A stretch of DNA of 64,000 nt from Arsukibacterium sp. UBA3155 (GTDB taxonomy: Bacteria; Pseudomonadota; Gammaproteobacteria; Enterobacterales; Alteromonadaceae), in NCBI GenBank assembly GCA_002364615.1, contig DEYP01000024.1, positions 20,422 to 84,421 on the forward strand, read 5' to 3'. The translations under genes were made by a program, and so were the position numbers. The notes beneath the pieces are model-generated. The model saw nothing but the letters and a program-made list of their open reading frames with translations, had not been told where the DNA came from and ran no database searches. This document shows positions 25,809 through 35,647 of the stretch, piece by piece (the stretch's first letter is position 1; each line of letters starts with the position of its first letter).

Positions 25809-28800
25809 TTATTTAGTATCCAGCCAGTCAACTTTGCTCATTTTACGCACCACCACGAACTCGTCGCGGTTACAGCCGACCGTACCGTAGTAATTAAAGC
25901 CATAGGCTTGCTGTGCATAGCCGCCAATCATATGGGTGGGCTTCATAACCGCACGGGTCACCGAGTTATGGATACCGCCGCGACTGCCGGTCATTTCTGA
26001 ACCCGGTATATTTACAATCCGCTCCTGAGCGTGATACATCATGCTCATGCCCTCGGGTACGCGTTGTGACACCACCGCACGTGCAGAGATTGAACCGTTA
26101 ACGTTGAATATTTCTATCCAGTCGTTATCTTCAATATCAGCGGCTTTGGCATCAATTTCGCTAAGCCAGACAATAGGGCCGCCGCGTGACAGCGTTAGCA
26201 TTAACAGGTTGTCAGAGTAGGTACTATGAATGCCCCATTTTTGGTGTGGCGTAATCCAGTTAAGCACTATCTCTTTGTTACCATTAGATTTTTTATTTAA
26301 CACCGGTTCAACAGTTTTTAGATTAATGGGCGGCTTGTAGCTGCACAATTGTTCACCGAAGTCGCGCATCCATTCGTGATCCTGATAAAACTGCTGGCGG
26401 CCGGTAATGGTGCGCCATGGGATCAGCTCGTGCACGTTGGTATAACCTGCGTTGTACGACACATGTTCATCTTCCAGCCCCGACCAGGTAGGAGAGCTGA
26501 TGATTTTGCGCGGCTGTGCAACGATATCGGCAAAGCGGATTTTCTCGTCTTCTTTAGGTAATGCCAGGTGGGTATGGTCGCGCCCGGTCATTTTACTTAG
26601 TGCAGCCCAGGCTTTAACGGCTACCTGGCCGTTCGTTTCCGGCGCTAACGATAAAATCATTTCACAGGCGTCAATGGCACTGTCAATTTTCGCCATGCCT
26701 TTGTTAACGCCCTCATCGGTGTGCACCCGGTTTAACTGACGTAAAAAATCTACCTCAACCTTAGTATCCCAACCGATGCCTTTGCCGCCATTGCCAAGTT
26801 TTTCTAGCAACGGACCAACCGATGTAAAACGGGCATAGGTATTGGGGTAGTCCCGCTCTACCACATTAATATGTGGCATGGTCATACCCGGAATAGCTTC
26901 ACATTCCCCTTTCCACCAGGCTTTTACGCCGTAGGGTTGTGCCAACTCGGCCGGGGTATCGTGGTGCATCGGTGTAGTAACCACATCGGTTTCTACCCCC
27001 AAATGCCCCACAGATGCTTTTGAAAACGCTTTGGCAATGCCTTTAAATATTTCCCAGTCGCTGCGCGCTTCCCATACCGGGTCTATGGCAGCCGTTAACG
27101 GGTGAATAAACGGGTGCATGTCCGAGGTATTCATATCGTCTTTTTCATACCAGGTAGCGGTTGGCAGCACGATATCGGAATACAGGCAGGTCGTGGACAT
27201 CCGAAAATCCAGCGTTACCCATAAATCAACTTTGCCTTCAGCGCCGTCGTCAGTCCATTCAATGTCCTGTGGTTTTTTACCGCCAAACTCGCCTAAGTCT
27301 TTGCCCAGTAAACCATGTTTGGTGCCCAGCAAATGCTTCAGCATATATTCATGGCCTTTGCCGCTGGAGCCCAGTAAGTTCGAGCGCCAGATAAACATGT
27401 TGCGCGGGAAATTTTGCGGGCTTTCAGGCTGCTCACAAGCAAATTTAATTTTGCGGTTTTTCAGCTGATCCAGTACATAATCTTTTAGCTCAACTCCCGC
27501 CGCTTTAGCTTCTGCTGCCAGCCCCAGTGGGTTTACTCCCAGTTGCGGCGCTGATGGTAACCAACCCATCCGCTCGGCGCGGGCGTTAAAGTCAAGAATA
27601 CTGCCGCTCCATTTTTCTTTATTGGCCAGCGGCGAAATAATTTCTGTCATGTCCAGTTTTTCATAACGCCACTGACTGGAGTGATTGTAAAAGAATGAGG
27701 TACCGTTCATATGACGAGGCGGGCGTTGCCAATCAAGGGCGAAGGCCAATGGCGTCCAGCCGGTTTGTGGTCGCAGTTTTTCCTGACCAACATAATGCGC
27801 CCAGCCGCCACCACTTTGGCCGATACAGCCGCACATCATCAGCATATTAATCAGGCCGCGGTAATTCATATCCATGTGGTACCAGTGGTTCAGTGCCGCA
27901 CCTACGATCACCATCGAACGCCCACGCGTTTTGTCTGCATTACGGGCAAATTCGGTGGCAACGCGGATCACGTCATCGGGCCGAACGCCGGTAATGGCTT
28001 CCTGCCAGCCTGGGGTGTAAGGCACATTGTCGGTAAAGGATTTAGCCCGGTTTTCATCACCAATACCGTTATCTACCCCATAGTGCGCCAGCATTAAATC
28101 AAATACAGTGGCAACCAATACGCTGCTGCCATCGGCTAACTCAACCCGCTTGGCCGGAATTTTCCGAATTTGCACATCATCATGCGCAGTATGCTGAAAG
28201 TACTGATACTCGTGCGGTGCGCCACCAAAGTAAGGAAAGCCAACATCAACCAATTCATCATGGCCATCTTTCAGTGTTAACTGCAGTTCCAGATCGCCGT
28301 CTTTGTCTTTTTGTTCCAGGTTCCATTTACCACTTTGCCCCCAGCGATAGCCAATAGCACCATTGGGGCTGGTTAAGCGGCCATCTTTATTCAGGGCAAT
28401 GGTTTTCCAATCCGGATTATTATCTTCGCCTAAGTTATCGACTAAATCGGCCGCACGTAAAAAACGACCTTGCGTCAGATGTTTTTCACCGGGCTCCAGC
28501 ATAACCAACATCGGCATATCCGTTGTGCGGCGTACATAGTCAGTAAAGTATGCGCTGGGGTTATTAACATAGAACTCCTGCAAAATCACATGACCAAAGG
28601 CCATTGCCAGTGCGGCATCAGTGCCCTGACGTGGTGCCAGCCAGGTATCGCCGAATTTTGATGCTTCAGAATAATCTGAGGTAATTACGCAGGTTTTGGT
28701 ACCTTTGTAGCGCACTTCAGTTAAAAAGTGAGCATCCGGGGTGCGGGTTTGTGGCACATTCGAGCCCCAGACAATAATGTAATTTGAGTTATACCAGTCG

Positions 28801-29525
28801 GCTGACTCGGGCACGTCGGTTTGCTCGCCCCATACCTGCGGTGAAGCAGGTGGTAAGTCACAATACCAGTCGTAGAAGCTTAAACAGTTACCACCAATTA
28901 ATGATAAATACCGGGCACCTGCCGCATACGACACCATTGACATGGCAGGAATAGGCGAGAAGCCGGTTACCCGATCCGGACCATACTTTTTAGTGGTATA
29001 AACGTTAGAGGCAGCAATCAGCTCGTTTACTTCATCCCAGGTTACCCGGATAAAACCACCTAAACCGCGACGCTCTTTATAACTTTTTGCCTTTACCGGA
29101 TCGGTAACAATAGATTCCCAGGCTTTTACCGGATCAGCGTGCTGCGCTTTAGCTTCACGCCACAGCATCATTAGCTGTTGCCGCATTTTTGGGTACTTCA
29201 GCCGGTTAGCACTGTAAATATACCAGGAGTAGCTGGCGCCGCGCGGGCAGCCCCGCGGTTCGTGGTTTGGCAAGTCCGGACGGGTGCGCGGGTAATCAGT
29301 TTGCTGGGTTTCCCAGGTAACCAGTCCATTTTTAACGTATATTTTCCAGCTGCAAGAACCGGTGCAATTAACCCCATGGGTAGAACGGACAATTTTGTCG
29401 TGCTGCCACCGTTCACGATAGCCTTGCTCCCAGCGGCGGTCTTGCTCGGTAGTAATACCATGGCCGTCGGCAAAGGGTTCTTTCCGTGATTTAAAATAGC
29501 GTAGTTTGTCGAGAAGGTGACTCAT
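25809..29525 (-). CDS. narG: Respiratory nitrate reductase alpha subunit NarG
   Basis: A 1238-residue molybdenum bis-MGD catalytic subunit, the usual NarG length. The N-terminal THGVNCTGSCSWK holds the FS0 [4Fe-4S] site, in which a histidine replaces the first cysteine as in all NarG. The molybdenum ligand aspartate is in the YDWYCDLPPASPQ block. It reduces nitrate to nitrite on the cytoplasmic face and has no Tat twin-arginine signal. It is the first gene of narGHJI-ppi. The promoter region 29526-29676 carries one FNR box and a 7-2-7 NarL pair; divergent narX starts at 29882. Confidence 0.97.
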   Translation of the reverse strand: MSHLLDKLRYFKSRKEPFADGHGITTEQDRRWEQGYRERWQHDKIVRSTHGVNCTGSCSWKIYVKNGLVTWETQQTDYPRTRPDLPNHEPRGCPRGASYSWYIYSANRLKYPKMRQQLMMLWREAKAQHADPVKAWESIVTDPVKAKSYKERRGLGGFIRVTWDEVNELIAASNVYTTKKYGPDRVTGFSPIPAMSMVSYAAGARYLSLIGGNCLSFYDWYCDLPPASPQVWGEQTDVPESADWYNSNYIIVWGSNVPQTRTPDAHFLTEVRYKGTKTCVITSDYSEASKFGDTWLAPRQGTDAALAMAFGHVILQEFYVNNPSAYFTDYVRRTTDMPMLVMLEPGEKHLTQGRFLRAADLVDNLGEDNNPDWKTIALNKDGRLTSPNGAIGYRWGQSGKWNLEQKDKDGDLELQLTLKDGHDELVDVGFPYFGGAPHEYQYFQHTAHDDVQIRKIPAKRVELADGSSVLVATVFDLMLAHYGVDNGIGDENRAKSFTDNVPYTPGWQEAITGVRPDDVIRVATEFARNADKTRGRSMVIVGAALNHWYHMDMNYRGLINMLMMCGCIGQSGGGWAHYVGQEKLRPQTGWTPLAFALDWQRPPRHMNGTSFFYNHSSQWRYEKLDMTEIISPLANKEKWSGSILDFNARAERMGWLPSAPQLGVNPLGLAAEAKAAGVELKDYVLDQLKNRKIKFACEQPESPQNFPRNMFIWRSNLLGSSGKGHEYMLKHLLGTKHGLLGKDLGEFGGKKPQDIEWTDDGAEGKVDLWVTLDFRMSTTCLYSDIVLPTATWYEKDDMNTSDMHPFIHPLTAAIDPVWEARSDWEIFKGIAKAFSKASVGHLGVETDVVTTPMHHDTPAELAQPYGVKAWWKGECEAIPGMTMPHINVVERDYPNTYARFTSVGPLLEKLGNGGKGIGWDTKVEVDFLRQLNRVHTDEGVNKGMAKIDSAIDACEMILSLAPETNGQVAVKAWAALSKMTGRDHTHLALPKEDEKIRFADIVAQPRKIISSPTWSGLEDEHVSYNAGYTNVHELIPWRTITGRQQFYQDHEWMRDFGEQLCSYKPPINLKTVEPVLNKKSNGNKEIVLNWITPHQKWGIHSTYSDNLLMLTLSRGGPIVWLSEIDAKAADIEDNDWIEIFNVNGSISARAVVSQRVPEGMSMMYHAQERIVNIPGSEMTGSRGGIHNSVTRAVMKPTHMIGGYAQQAYGFNYYGTVGCNRDEFVVVRKMSKVDWLDTK

Positions 29526-29581
29526 ATATGGCTCCTGGTCTTATCCGGCATGAACAGATGTCTTGCTCGTCTGATATGCAC

Positions 29582-29622
29582 ACTATAGAAACAACAGGCC
29601 GATGATGCTTGATTTGGATCAA
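29582..29622 (-). promoter_or_regulatory. FNR-dependent narG promoter
   Basis: TTGAT-TTGG-ATCAA at 29609-29622 is a perfect FNR palindrome. A TATAGT -10 at 29587-29582 puts the start near 29574, so FNR is at -41.5. The leader to the narG ATG is about 50 bases. Confidence 0.85.
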
Positions 29623-29660
29623 CGTCGCTATAGGGCTAAATGCATGATAAAAATCAGAAA

Positions 29661-29676
29661 TACCTACAAGGTGGTA
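29661..29676. promoter_or_regulatory. NarL 7-2-7 site of narG
   Basis: TACCTAC-AA-GGTGGTA is an inverted heptamer pair with a 2-bp spacer. Its centre (29668.5) is 53 bp upstream of the FNR centre and about -94 from the predicted narG start, as in E. coli-type nar promoters. Confidence 0.8.
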
Positions 29677-29716
29677 GTGCATGGTGTGGCTGGATGGCTG
29701 ACAATAGTGGCTGTTC

Positions 29717-29732
29717 TACCACCGCAGGTGTA
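29717..29732. promoter_or_regulatory. Second, weaker NarL-like 7-2-7 site between narG and narX
   Basis: TACCACC-GC-AGGTGTA has the right symmetry and spacer, but the second heptamer (TACACCT when reversed) departs from consensus at one position. It lies 149 bases before the narX ATG and could serve narX or act as a distal narG site. Confidence 0.5.
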
Positions 29733-29881
29733 GAGATAAAAAAAAACACTACCCTGGCGGGAAAAAAGAGGTAGCTCAATTTTGCCCGCTATTTTTAAGG
29801 GTGTTTCGGCTGTATTTACCAGTATTGCGGCACAGTAACGAATAAACAGGTATGCTTAACTTGTTAAAAAGCGGAGTGGTT

Positions 29882-31669
29882 ATGCGACAGTTTTCAATGG
29901 TTACCCGAATTAATATTGCACTTGCATGCATCGTCACCCTGGCGATTGGCACTATGCTGGCATCGTACTGGTTGTCAGATAAAGCCGACAGTGACGCCCT
30001 GGCTGTCAATGTAGCCGGTTCTTTACGAATGCAAAGTTATCGTATGGCCTGGCTGGCAATGCAGCCGGATGAGCAAAAGCTGCAGGAAGCAACAACCCAA
30101 TTTAATCAAAGCTGGCAACATCCGATATTCGCTCGTTTTACGCAACATGCTGAAATAGCGAGGCAATTTGATGCCGCTAAGCAGCACTGGCAACAACTTG
30201 AACCGCAAGTCACCCAGCGCACGCTTACTTTAAGGCAAATGGAGCAAGCATTGGGGCAGCAAATGGTGTTGCTGGAGCAACTGGTGTCTTTAATTCAACA
30301 AGATGCTGAAGATAAAATCCGTAGTTTTCGTACATTGCAGTTAATCGCATTGTTGGCAACCGTACTATTGTCTGCCATTGTGATTTACTGGTTAAAAGTG
30401 ATGGTGCAACAGCCATTGGAGGAGTTAACTAAAGGCGCGCGGCAAGTGGCCATGGGAGATTTTACCCAAAGAGTCAGTGTGGTAAATAACGACGAACTTG
30501 GTACGTTGGCGCATAGTTTTAATAAGATGAGCGATTCTATTTCCTATATGTACGGTAACCTGGAAAAGCGGGTGGAAGAGCAAACTGAGGCGCTGCAACA
30601 CAGTAACACCACTTTGCGATTTTTATATAGCACCGCTCAGAGAATTAGTGAAAATGTGCCAGAATATCTGGATTTTACTCAAATAATTGCTGAATTAAAA
30701 ATGGTAGTGAAAGTAGACAATCTGGAGCTGTGTTTGTTTACTGAAGAGGGTGTTAAGCCTTATATGCAAGTGTTACCGGGTGACAGTGAGTCAGATCCTT
30801 GCGCACAGAAAAATTGCGGTGATTGTTTAAGCTCGCCACAGCCATCAGGCTGCAGCAGTGACATCTACAACTATTTGTTGCACCGAGACCAGAAAAAATA
30901 TGGAGTGTTAGTCGCGCGTATCGACGAAGGACAAGAACTGGCGCTTTGGCAGCAAAAATTGCTGGCGGCGGTGGCAGACCAACTGGCGTTGGCATTGAGT
31001 TTAAAATCTGAGGAAGAGCAGGTTCGGCGCCTGGCATTGATGCAGGAGCGCACGGTGATTGCACGGGAATTACATGATTCATTGGCGCAGGCACTTTCTT
31101 ACCTGAAAATTCAGGTGACCCGATTAAACAAAGCAACGCAAAAAGACGATAAAGAGACCATTGCTGATGTGTCAGCTGAGTTAAAACAAGGTTTAGATGC
31201 GGCTTACCGGCAGCTACGTGAATTATTGACGACCTTCCGTCTTAAAGTTGATGGCAGCGGATTGCACAGTGCGCTGCAAACAACTGCAAAACAGCTTAGT
31301 GAGCAGTCGGGTATGCGTATAGAGCTTAATTATCATTTAACCAATGTTCCGTTAGCGCCACATGAAGAAATCCATCTGCTGCAAATAATCCGTGAAGCCA
31401 GTCAAAATGCAGTACACCATAGTGCTGGTAGTGAGGTTTTAATTAATTTGCAACAAGAAGAAGACCAATCGATCGTATTGTCAATAGAGGATAATGGCGT
31501 TGGTATTCCGCAGTCAGCCGAAAAAATGAATCACTATGGTCTGGCAATTATGCAGGAACGCAGTAAGCACTTAGGCGGTGAGATTGAGATTAAACGCCGT
31601 AATGCCGGTGGTACCGGCGTCTATTTCAGTTTTACACCTGGGTATCTGGTGCAACAGAAAAGCGCATAA
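29882..31669 (+). CDS. narX: Nitrate/nitrite sensor histidine kinase NarX
   Basis: A 595-residue inner-membrane sensor. Two helices (about 10-30 and 150-170) enclose a periplasmic domain that carries the P-box ligand motif (ALAVNVAGSLRMQSYRM). A HAMP linker (about 170-225), a central module with a cysteine cluster (CAQKNC..C) and a HisKA_3 transmitter follow. The phosphorylated histidine is His398 in RELHDSLAQ; the ATPase motifs are NAVHH and DNGVGI. NarX phosphorylates NarL when nitrate is bound. The ATG at 29882 has GGAG 7 bases in front; the frame opens ten codons earlier. The narL partner is not adjacent, because a NarK gene lies between them. Confidence 0.95.
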   Translation: MRQFSMVTRINIALACIVTLAIGTMLASYWLSDKADSDALAVNVAGSLRMQSYRMAWLAMQPDEQKLQEATTQFNQSWQHPIFARFTQHAEIARQFDAAKQHWQQLEPQVTQRTLTLRQMEQALGQQMVLLEQLVSLIQQDAEDKIRSFRTLQLIALLATVLLSAIVIYWLKVMVQQPLEELTKGARQVAMGDFTQRVSVVNNDELGTLAHSFNKMSDSISYMYGNLEKRVEEQTEALQHSNTTLRFLYSTAQRISENVPEYLDFTQIIAELKMVVKVDNLELCLFTEEGVKPYMQVLPGDSESDPCAQKNCGDCLSSPQPSGCSSDIYNYLLHRDQKKYGVLVARIDEGQELALWQQKLLAAVADQLALALSLKSEEEQVRRLALMQERTVIARELHDSLAQALSYLKIQVTRLNKATQKDDKETIADVSAELKQGLDAAYRQLRELLTTFRLKVDGSGLHSALQTTAKQLSEQSGMRIELNYHLTNVPLAPHEEIHLLQIIREASQNAVHHSAGSEVLINLQQEEDQSIVLSIEDNGVGIPQSAEKMNHYGLAIMQERSKHLGGEIEIKRRNAGGTGVYFSFTPGYLVQQKSA

Positions 31670-31688
31670 CGAACAGTCTTAAACCTTG

Positions 31689-31754
31689 CGTGTTAACACG
31701 TGTCAGTGGCAGTCTTAATGAGACTAAGCGTGTTGCCTTTGAAAGCAACACGCT
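31689..31754. terminator. Three consecutive inverted repeats between narX and a convergent NarK gene
   Basis: CGTGTTAACACG (31689-31700) is a perfect 12-bp palindrome. AGTCT and AGACT (31711-31725) form a 5-bp stem. AGCGTGTTGC and GCAACACGCT (31727-31754) form a perfect 10-bp stem. The third is the best terminator candidate, bidirectional, although no long T-tract follows. Confidence 0.6.
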
Positions 31755-31786
31755 CGCGTTGTTTAAGTGGTGTGATATGAGTTTGG

Positions 31787-33403
31787 TTAAGGATTGTAAA
31801 ACTCACCATTTTTGCGAAGGTAAAAAAACCAGTTAACTAACAAACACAGACCATAGAAAATAGCAAAACCTACCATGGCGTATTCTGGCGTTGCGGCTTT
31901 AATTTGCTCACCCAGCACTTGTGGAATATAAAACGCGCCGTAAGCAGCGACAGCTGATGTCCAGCCTAATACCGGGCCGGCTTGCTCTTTGGGAAACACC
32001 ACGGCAATGGTCCGAAAAGTAGAGCCGTTACCAATGCCACTGGCGGCAAATAACCCTAAAAATATCAGGAAAAATGGTACGAAATATTGCTCGGGAGTCG
32101 CGCTTTGATAAGCAAGCTGCATGTAGTAAGCCGCGCCTAACGCACATAGCACCATTACCACAGAGCAAAGTTGTGTCACAAAAGCACCACCTAATTTATC
32201 CGCAATCCAGCCACCGACCGGGCGAATTAATGCGCCAACAAAGGGCGCAATCCAGGCATACGTTAAAGCGCTGGGGCCATTCGGATTAGAAGTATTATGG
32301 GTCATTACGCCATCAACCATAATGTGGCTATAGCCAAAAATCACTTTAATCGATAACGGAAAAGCGGCCGCAAAACCGATAAACGAGCCAAAGGTCATGA
32401 CGTACAGCACACTCATTACCCAGGTATGTTTGTTATTAAAGATTTTGTACTGGCGATCGAGGCTGGTGCGAATGGCACCAGGCAGCAGTTTTAACAGAAA
32501 CACGGTAGCAAACAAGATGGCAATCAGTACAATTTCTTTCGGAATGCCAAAACCGGAACCATTGGCCGACTCCGGCAAAATTAACCATAAACCGGCAATA
32601 GAGGTAATAAAACCAATGCCCAGCATTGCCAGGATAATACTGAAAGACTTTGCAGCAGAAGGCAGCTTGGGGGTGACTTCTTCGGTATGAATATTGTTAG
32701 TGCCAAACCAGAGTAAAAAGGCCAGTGGGATTAGCGTAATTAACCAGGCAAAACCTGCGTTTTGGATCCAGCTTTCGGTGCCAGCGGGGATAATGCCGGT
32801 AACGGTACCGCTTGCTTTTTCAAGAACCATAGGCTCCCCGCCGCCAAGTAAGGTGAACACGCCGTAAGACATGAAAATAGGCACCAGAATTTGTACCGTG
32901 GTTACACCAAAGTTACCCAGACCCGCGTTTAAACCCAATGCTAAGCCTTGCTGTTTTTTCGGGAAAAAGAAGCTGATATTTGACATTGATGACGCAAAAT
33001 TACCACCGCCAATACCCGAAAGCAGCGCCATTAGCTGAAAGACCCACAGCGGTGTATCGATACTTTGCAGCGCCAGTCCGGTGCCAACGGCAGGGAGCAG
33101 AAGCAAACTGGTAGTAAGGAATAAGGTGTAACGCCCGCCACATAAACGAACAAAGAAGCTGGAGGGAATACGCAGCGTTGCACCCGTTAAGCCGGCAATG
33201 GCGGTAAGGGTGAACAACTCGGCGGTGCTGAACGGATAACCCACGTTGAGCATTTGTACGGTGACAATACTCCACAACATCCATACCCCAAAGCCACATA
33301 ACAAACTGGGGATAGAAATCCACAGGTTGCGATTCGCAATTCGCTTACCGGTTTTTTGCCAGAAGAGTTCATCTTCTGGTTGCCACTGTTTAAGATCTGA
33401 CAT
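31787..33403 (-). CDS. narK: NarK-type nitrate/nitrite antiporter (third of three)
   Basis: A 538-residue, 12-helix transporter of the E. coli NarK/NarU type. It has the nitrate signature stretches GNFGVTTVQILVP and GNGSTFRTIAVVFP, and the binding-site arginines fit the LRIPSSFF and FRTIA segments. An inserted loop (about 195-215) is absent from shorter NarK forms. From family knowledge it probably exchanges cytoplasmic nitrite for nitrate, the transport NarGHI needs. The gene lies between the convergent narX and the divergent narL. The start follows AGGAG. A 7-2-7 NarL site at 33514-33529 lies 110 bases upstream. Confidence 0.93.
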   Translation of the reverse strand: MSDLKQWQPEDELFWQKTGKRIANRNLWISIPSLLCGFGVWMLWSIVTVQMLNVGYPFSTAELFTLTAIAGLTGATLRIPSSFFVRLCGGRYTLFLTTSLLLLPAVGTGLALQSIDTPLWVFQLMALLSGIGGGNFASSMSNISFFFPKKQQGLALGLNAGLGNFGVTTVQILVPIFMSYGVFTLLGGGEPMVLEKASGTVTGIIPAGTESWIQNAGFAWLITLIPLAFLLWFGTNNIHTEEVTPKLPSAAKSFSIILAMLGIGFITSIAGLWLILPESANGSGFGIPKEIVLIAILFATVFLLKLLPGAIRTSLDRQYKIFNNKHTWVMSVLYVMTFGSFIGFAAAFPLSIKVIFGYSHIMVDGVMTHNTSNPNGPSALTYAWIAPFVGALIRPVGGWIADKLGGAFVTQLCSVVMVLCALGAAYYMQLAYQSATPEQYFVPFFLIFLGLFAASGIGNGSTFRTIAVVFPKEQAGPVLGWTSAVAAYGAFYIPQVLGEQIKAATPEYAMVGFAIFYGLCLLVNWFFYLRKNGEFYNP

Positions 33404-33513
33404 AGGTCACTCCTGTTAAAAGCATTCTTAGCGCAATGAACTATGCAGGGCGATGAGCAATGTCACAATGTATCTTCGGTGTTAGCACCTTAAGCCAGGA
33501 GGTTAGTTGTAGG

Positions 33514-33529
33514 TACCTATAAGGTGGTA
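33514..33529. promoter_or_regulatory. NarL 7-2-7 site between narK and narL
   Basis: TACCTAT-AA-GGTGGTA matches the narG and 4651 sites almost base for base. It sits closer to the NarK gene (110 bases) than to narL. I found no FNR box within the expected distance on the NarK side. Confidence 0.75.
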
Positions 33530-33643
33530 GGCATAAAAGAGTATATAAATTTATTGCATTAAAATCATAAAGATAAGATTAAATTAATTAACAAGGTAAC
33601 CGGTTTCACGCCGACGTGGTGCTGGTGAAGAGTTATCATTTTA

Positions 33644-33657
33644 CTGATTTATATCAA
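33644..33657 (+). promoter_or_regulatory. FNR box upstream of narL
   Basis: CTGAT-TTAT-ATCAA differs from the FNR consensus at one base. A start near 33692 would place it at -41.5, with TAATAG or TATAAG as -10 (33675-33687). The 33404-33721 stretch holds only this box and the NarL site. Confidence 0.65.
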
Positions 33658-33721
33658 AGTTTGTTCCTGCTTGTTATAAGCTAATAGCATTATTAAGCCG
33701 AATTTCATTTTGGAGCAAAAC

Positions 33722-34375
33722 ATGGCAGAGCAAAAATCCAGCATTATGTTAGTGGATGATCACCCACTATTACGCAAAGGGCTTAAGCAATTGTTAGCGT
33801 TAGAAGATGAGCTTGAAGTAGTGGCTGAGGCCAGCAGTGGTGCTGACGCTATTCCGATGGCAGTTGAACTTGACCCGGATTTAATAATTCTGGATTTAAA
33901 TATGCAGGGTATGGATGGTATTGCCACCTTAAAACGAATGCGCGATGAAGGGGTTACCTCACGCATTGTGATGCTGACCGTTTCTGATGCTGATGAAGAT
34001 GTGGTAAATGCCATTAGCAATGGAGCAGATGGCTATCTGTTAAAAGACAGCGATCCTGAAATGTTACTGGAACAGATTAAACGCTCACTTACCGGTAAAA
34101 TGGTGCTCAGTGAAGCGATCACTCAGGTCCTCGCCACTGCATTGCGTCGGCCCGCGGTAAAAACGTCTGCTGAACTGAATAGTCTGACCAATCGTGAACA
34201 CGAAATTCTAAGTTTTATTGCCAAAGGTTTGAGCAATAAACTTATTGCCCGGGAGCTGAATATCTCTGATGGCACGGTAAAAGTGCATGTTAAACACTTA
34301 CTTAAGAAACTTGGGTTGCGTTCACGGGTTGAAGCAGCGGTATGGATGGTCAACCAACAGGGAGCCAAAGCCTGA
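33722..34375 (+). CDS. narL: Nitrate response regulator NarL
   Basis: A 217-residue response regulator. The receiver domain has the acidic pair in LVDDHPLLR, the phosphorylated Asp58 (LDLNMQG) and Lys in LLKDSD. The C-terminal LuxR/NarL-type helix-turn-helix is LTNREHEILSFIAKGLSNK through GTVKVHVKHLLKKLG. It binds the TACYNMT heptamers found at narG, at the narK divergent region and at 33514. The ATG at 33722 follows GGAG (33712-33715); a TTG four codons upstream is less likely. The stop shares a base with the moeA start. Confidence 0.94.
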   Translation: MAEQKSSIMLVDDHPLLRKGLKQLLALEDELEVVAEASSGADAIPMAVELDPDLIILDLNMQGMDGIATLKRMRDEGVTSRIVMLTVSDADEDVVNAISNGADGYLLKDSDPEMLLEQIKRSLTGKMVLSEAITQVLATALRRPAVKTSAELNSLTNREHEILSFIAKGLSNKLIARELNISDGTVKVHVKHLLKKLGLRSRVEAAVWMVNQQGAKA

Positions 34376-35622
34376 TGAGGGAAAGCGGTACAACAAAAAA
34401 CATGTTATCTGCAGCGCGTGCCATTGAACAAATGTTGTCAGAGGTATCACCGTTATCTGAATCGCTAACGGTGCCGTTGGCTGAAGCACTGGATTGCGTG
34501 TTAGCGCAGCCAATATTATCTGAAATCAATGTGCCAGGTTATGATAATGCAGCAATGGACGGCTACGCACTGCGAGCGGCAGACGTAAAACCCAATCAGC
34601 CATTAGATGTCATTGGTTCAGCGCTGGCAGGGCATGCTTATCACGACACTGTGCCGGTTGGCAGTTGTGTGCGTATTACCACGGGCGCGGTAATGCCAGC
34701 TGAACTGGACACTGTCGTAGTGCAGGAGCAGGTAGCACTAAGCCAGACCGGGCCAAGCCAGCAGATCCATTGTCAGATAGTACCTGAGGCAGGTGAGCAT
34801 GTTCGCATTGCCGGTGAAGATATCGCTACAGGCCAGCAGGTACTTGCGGCAGGCCATAAATTACGGCCTGCTGATCTTGGCTTACTGGCGTCATTAGGTT
34901 ATGCCAGCGTTAACGTTTTGCGACAGCTTAAGATCGCAATATTTTCAACTGGTGATGAATTACTACCACCGGGCCAGCCGTTATTATCAGGGCATATATA
35001 TGACAGTAACCGCTATGTAATGGCGGCGATGCTGCAACGCCTAGGTGCAGAGGTGCTTGACTTGGGGTTGCTACCTGATAATCCGGTTGCCATAGAACAC
35101 GCGTTTGCAAAGGCAATGACAGAAGCCGATGTACTTATTACCAGTGCCGGTGTGTCGGTAGGAGAGGCCGATTATACCCGGCAAATTCTGCAGAAACTTG
35201 GCCAGATTGCGTTCTGGAAGGTGGCGATTAAACCGGGTAAACCGTTTGCTTTTGGTAAGTTAGATAATTGCTGGTTCTTTGGTTTACCCGGTAATCCGGT
35301 TGCGGCCGTGGTGACCTTAGAGCAACTGGTACAGCCGGTGCTGCGCAAACTTAGCGGTGAAACCCACGAAGGGACAGCTTCTTTACTGCAGGCGACATGT
35401 ACTGTGCCTTTGAAAAAACAACCCGGGCGTCAGGATTATCAGCGAGGCTGGTACTGGCAAGACGCGCAAGGTTTACAGGTGAAAACATTAGGCAGCCAAA
35501 GTTCGGGTATGCTCAGCTCGATTGCCAACGCCAACTGCTATATCGTGCTGCCAGCTGACAGCGCCAGCCTGCCTGCCGGTGAAGTCGTATCGATACAGCC
35601 GTTTTCAGTGCTGTTACGCTGA
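34375..35622 (+). CDS. moeA: Molybdopterin molybdenumtransferase MoeA
   Basis: A 415-residue MoeA with all four expected blocks: DNAAMDGYAL at the N-terminus, GEDI, STGDEL, YDSN, TSAGVSVGE.DY and the GLPGNPVA motif, then a C-terminal beta domain. It inserts molybdenum into adenylylated molybdopterin made by MogA. The ATG at 34375 overlaps the narL stop (TGATG), so narL and moeA are translationally coupled: nitrate sensing and cofactor completion share a transcript. The stop is followed by a strong inverted repeat (35648-35669). Confidence 0.94.
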   Translation: MRESGTTKNMLSAARAIEQMLSEVSPLSESLTVPLAEALDCVLAQPILSEINVPGYDNAAMDGYALRAADVKPNQPLDVIGSALAGHAYHDTVPVGSCVRITTGAVMPAELDTVVVQEQVALSQTGPSQQIHCQIVPEAGEHVRIAGEDIATGQQVLAAGHKLRPADLGLLASLGYASVNVLRQLKIAIFSTGDELLPPGQPLLSGHIYDSNRYVMAAMLQRLGAEVLDLGLLPDNPVAIEHAFAKAMTEADVLITSAGVSVGEADYTRQILQKLGQIAFWKVAIKPGKPFAFGKLDNCWFFGLPGNPVAAVVTLEQLVQPVLRKLSGETHEGTASLLQATCTVPLKKQPGRQDYQRGWYWQDAQGLQVKTLGSQSSGMLSSIANANCYIVLPADSASLPAGEVVSIQPFSVLLR

Positions 35623-35647
35623 CAGTTAACTCTTTACATACCACCTT

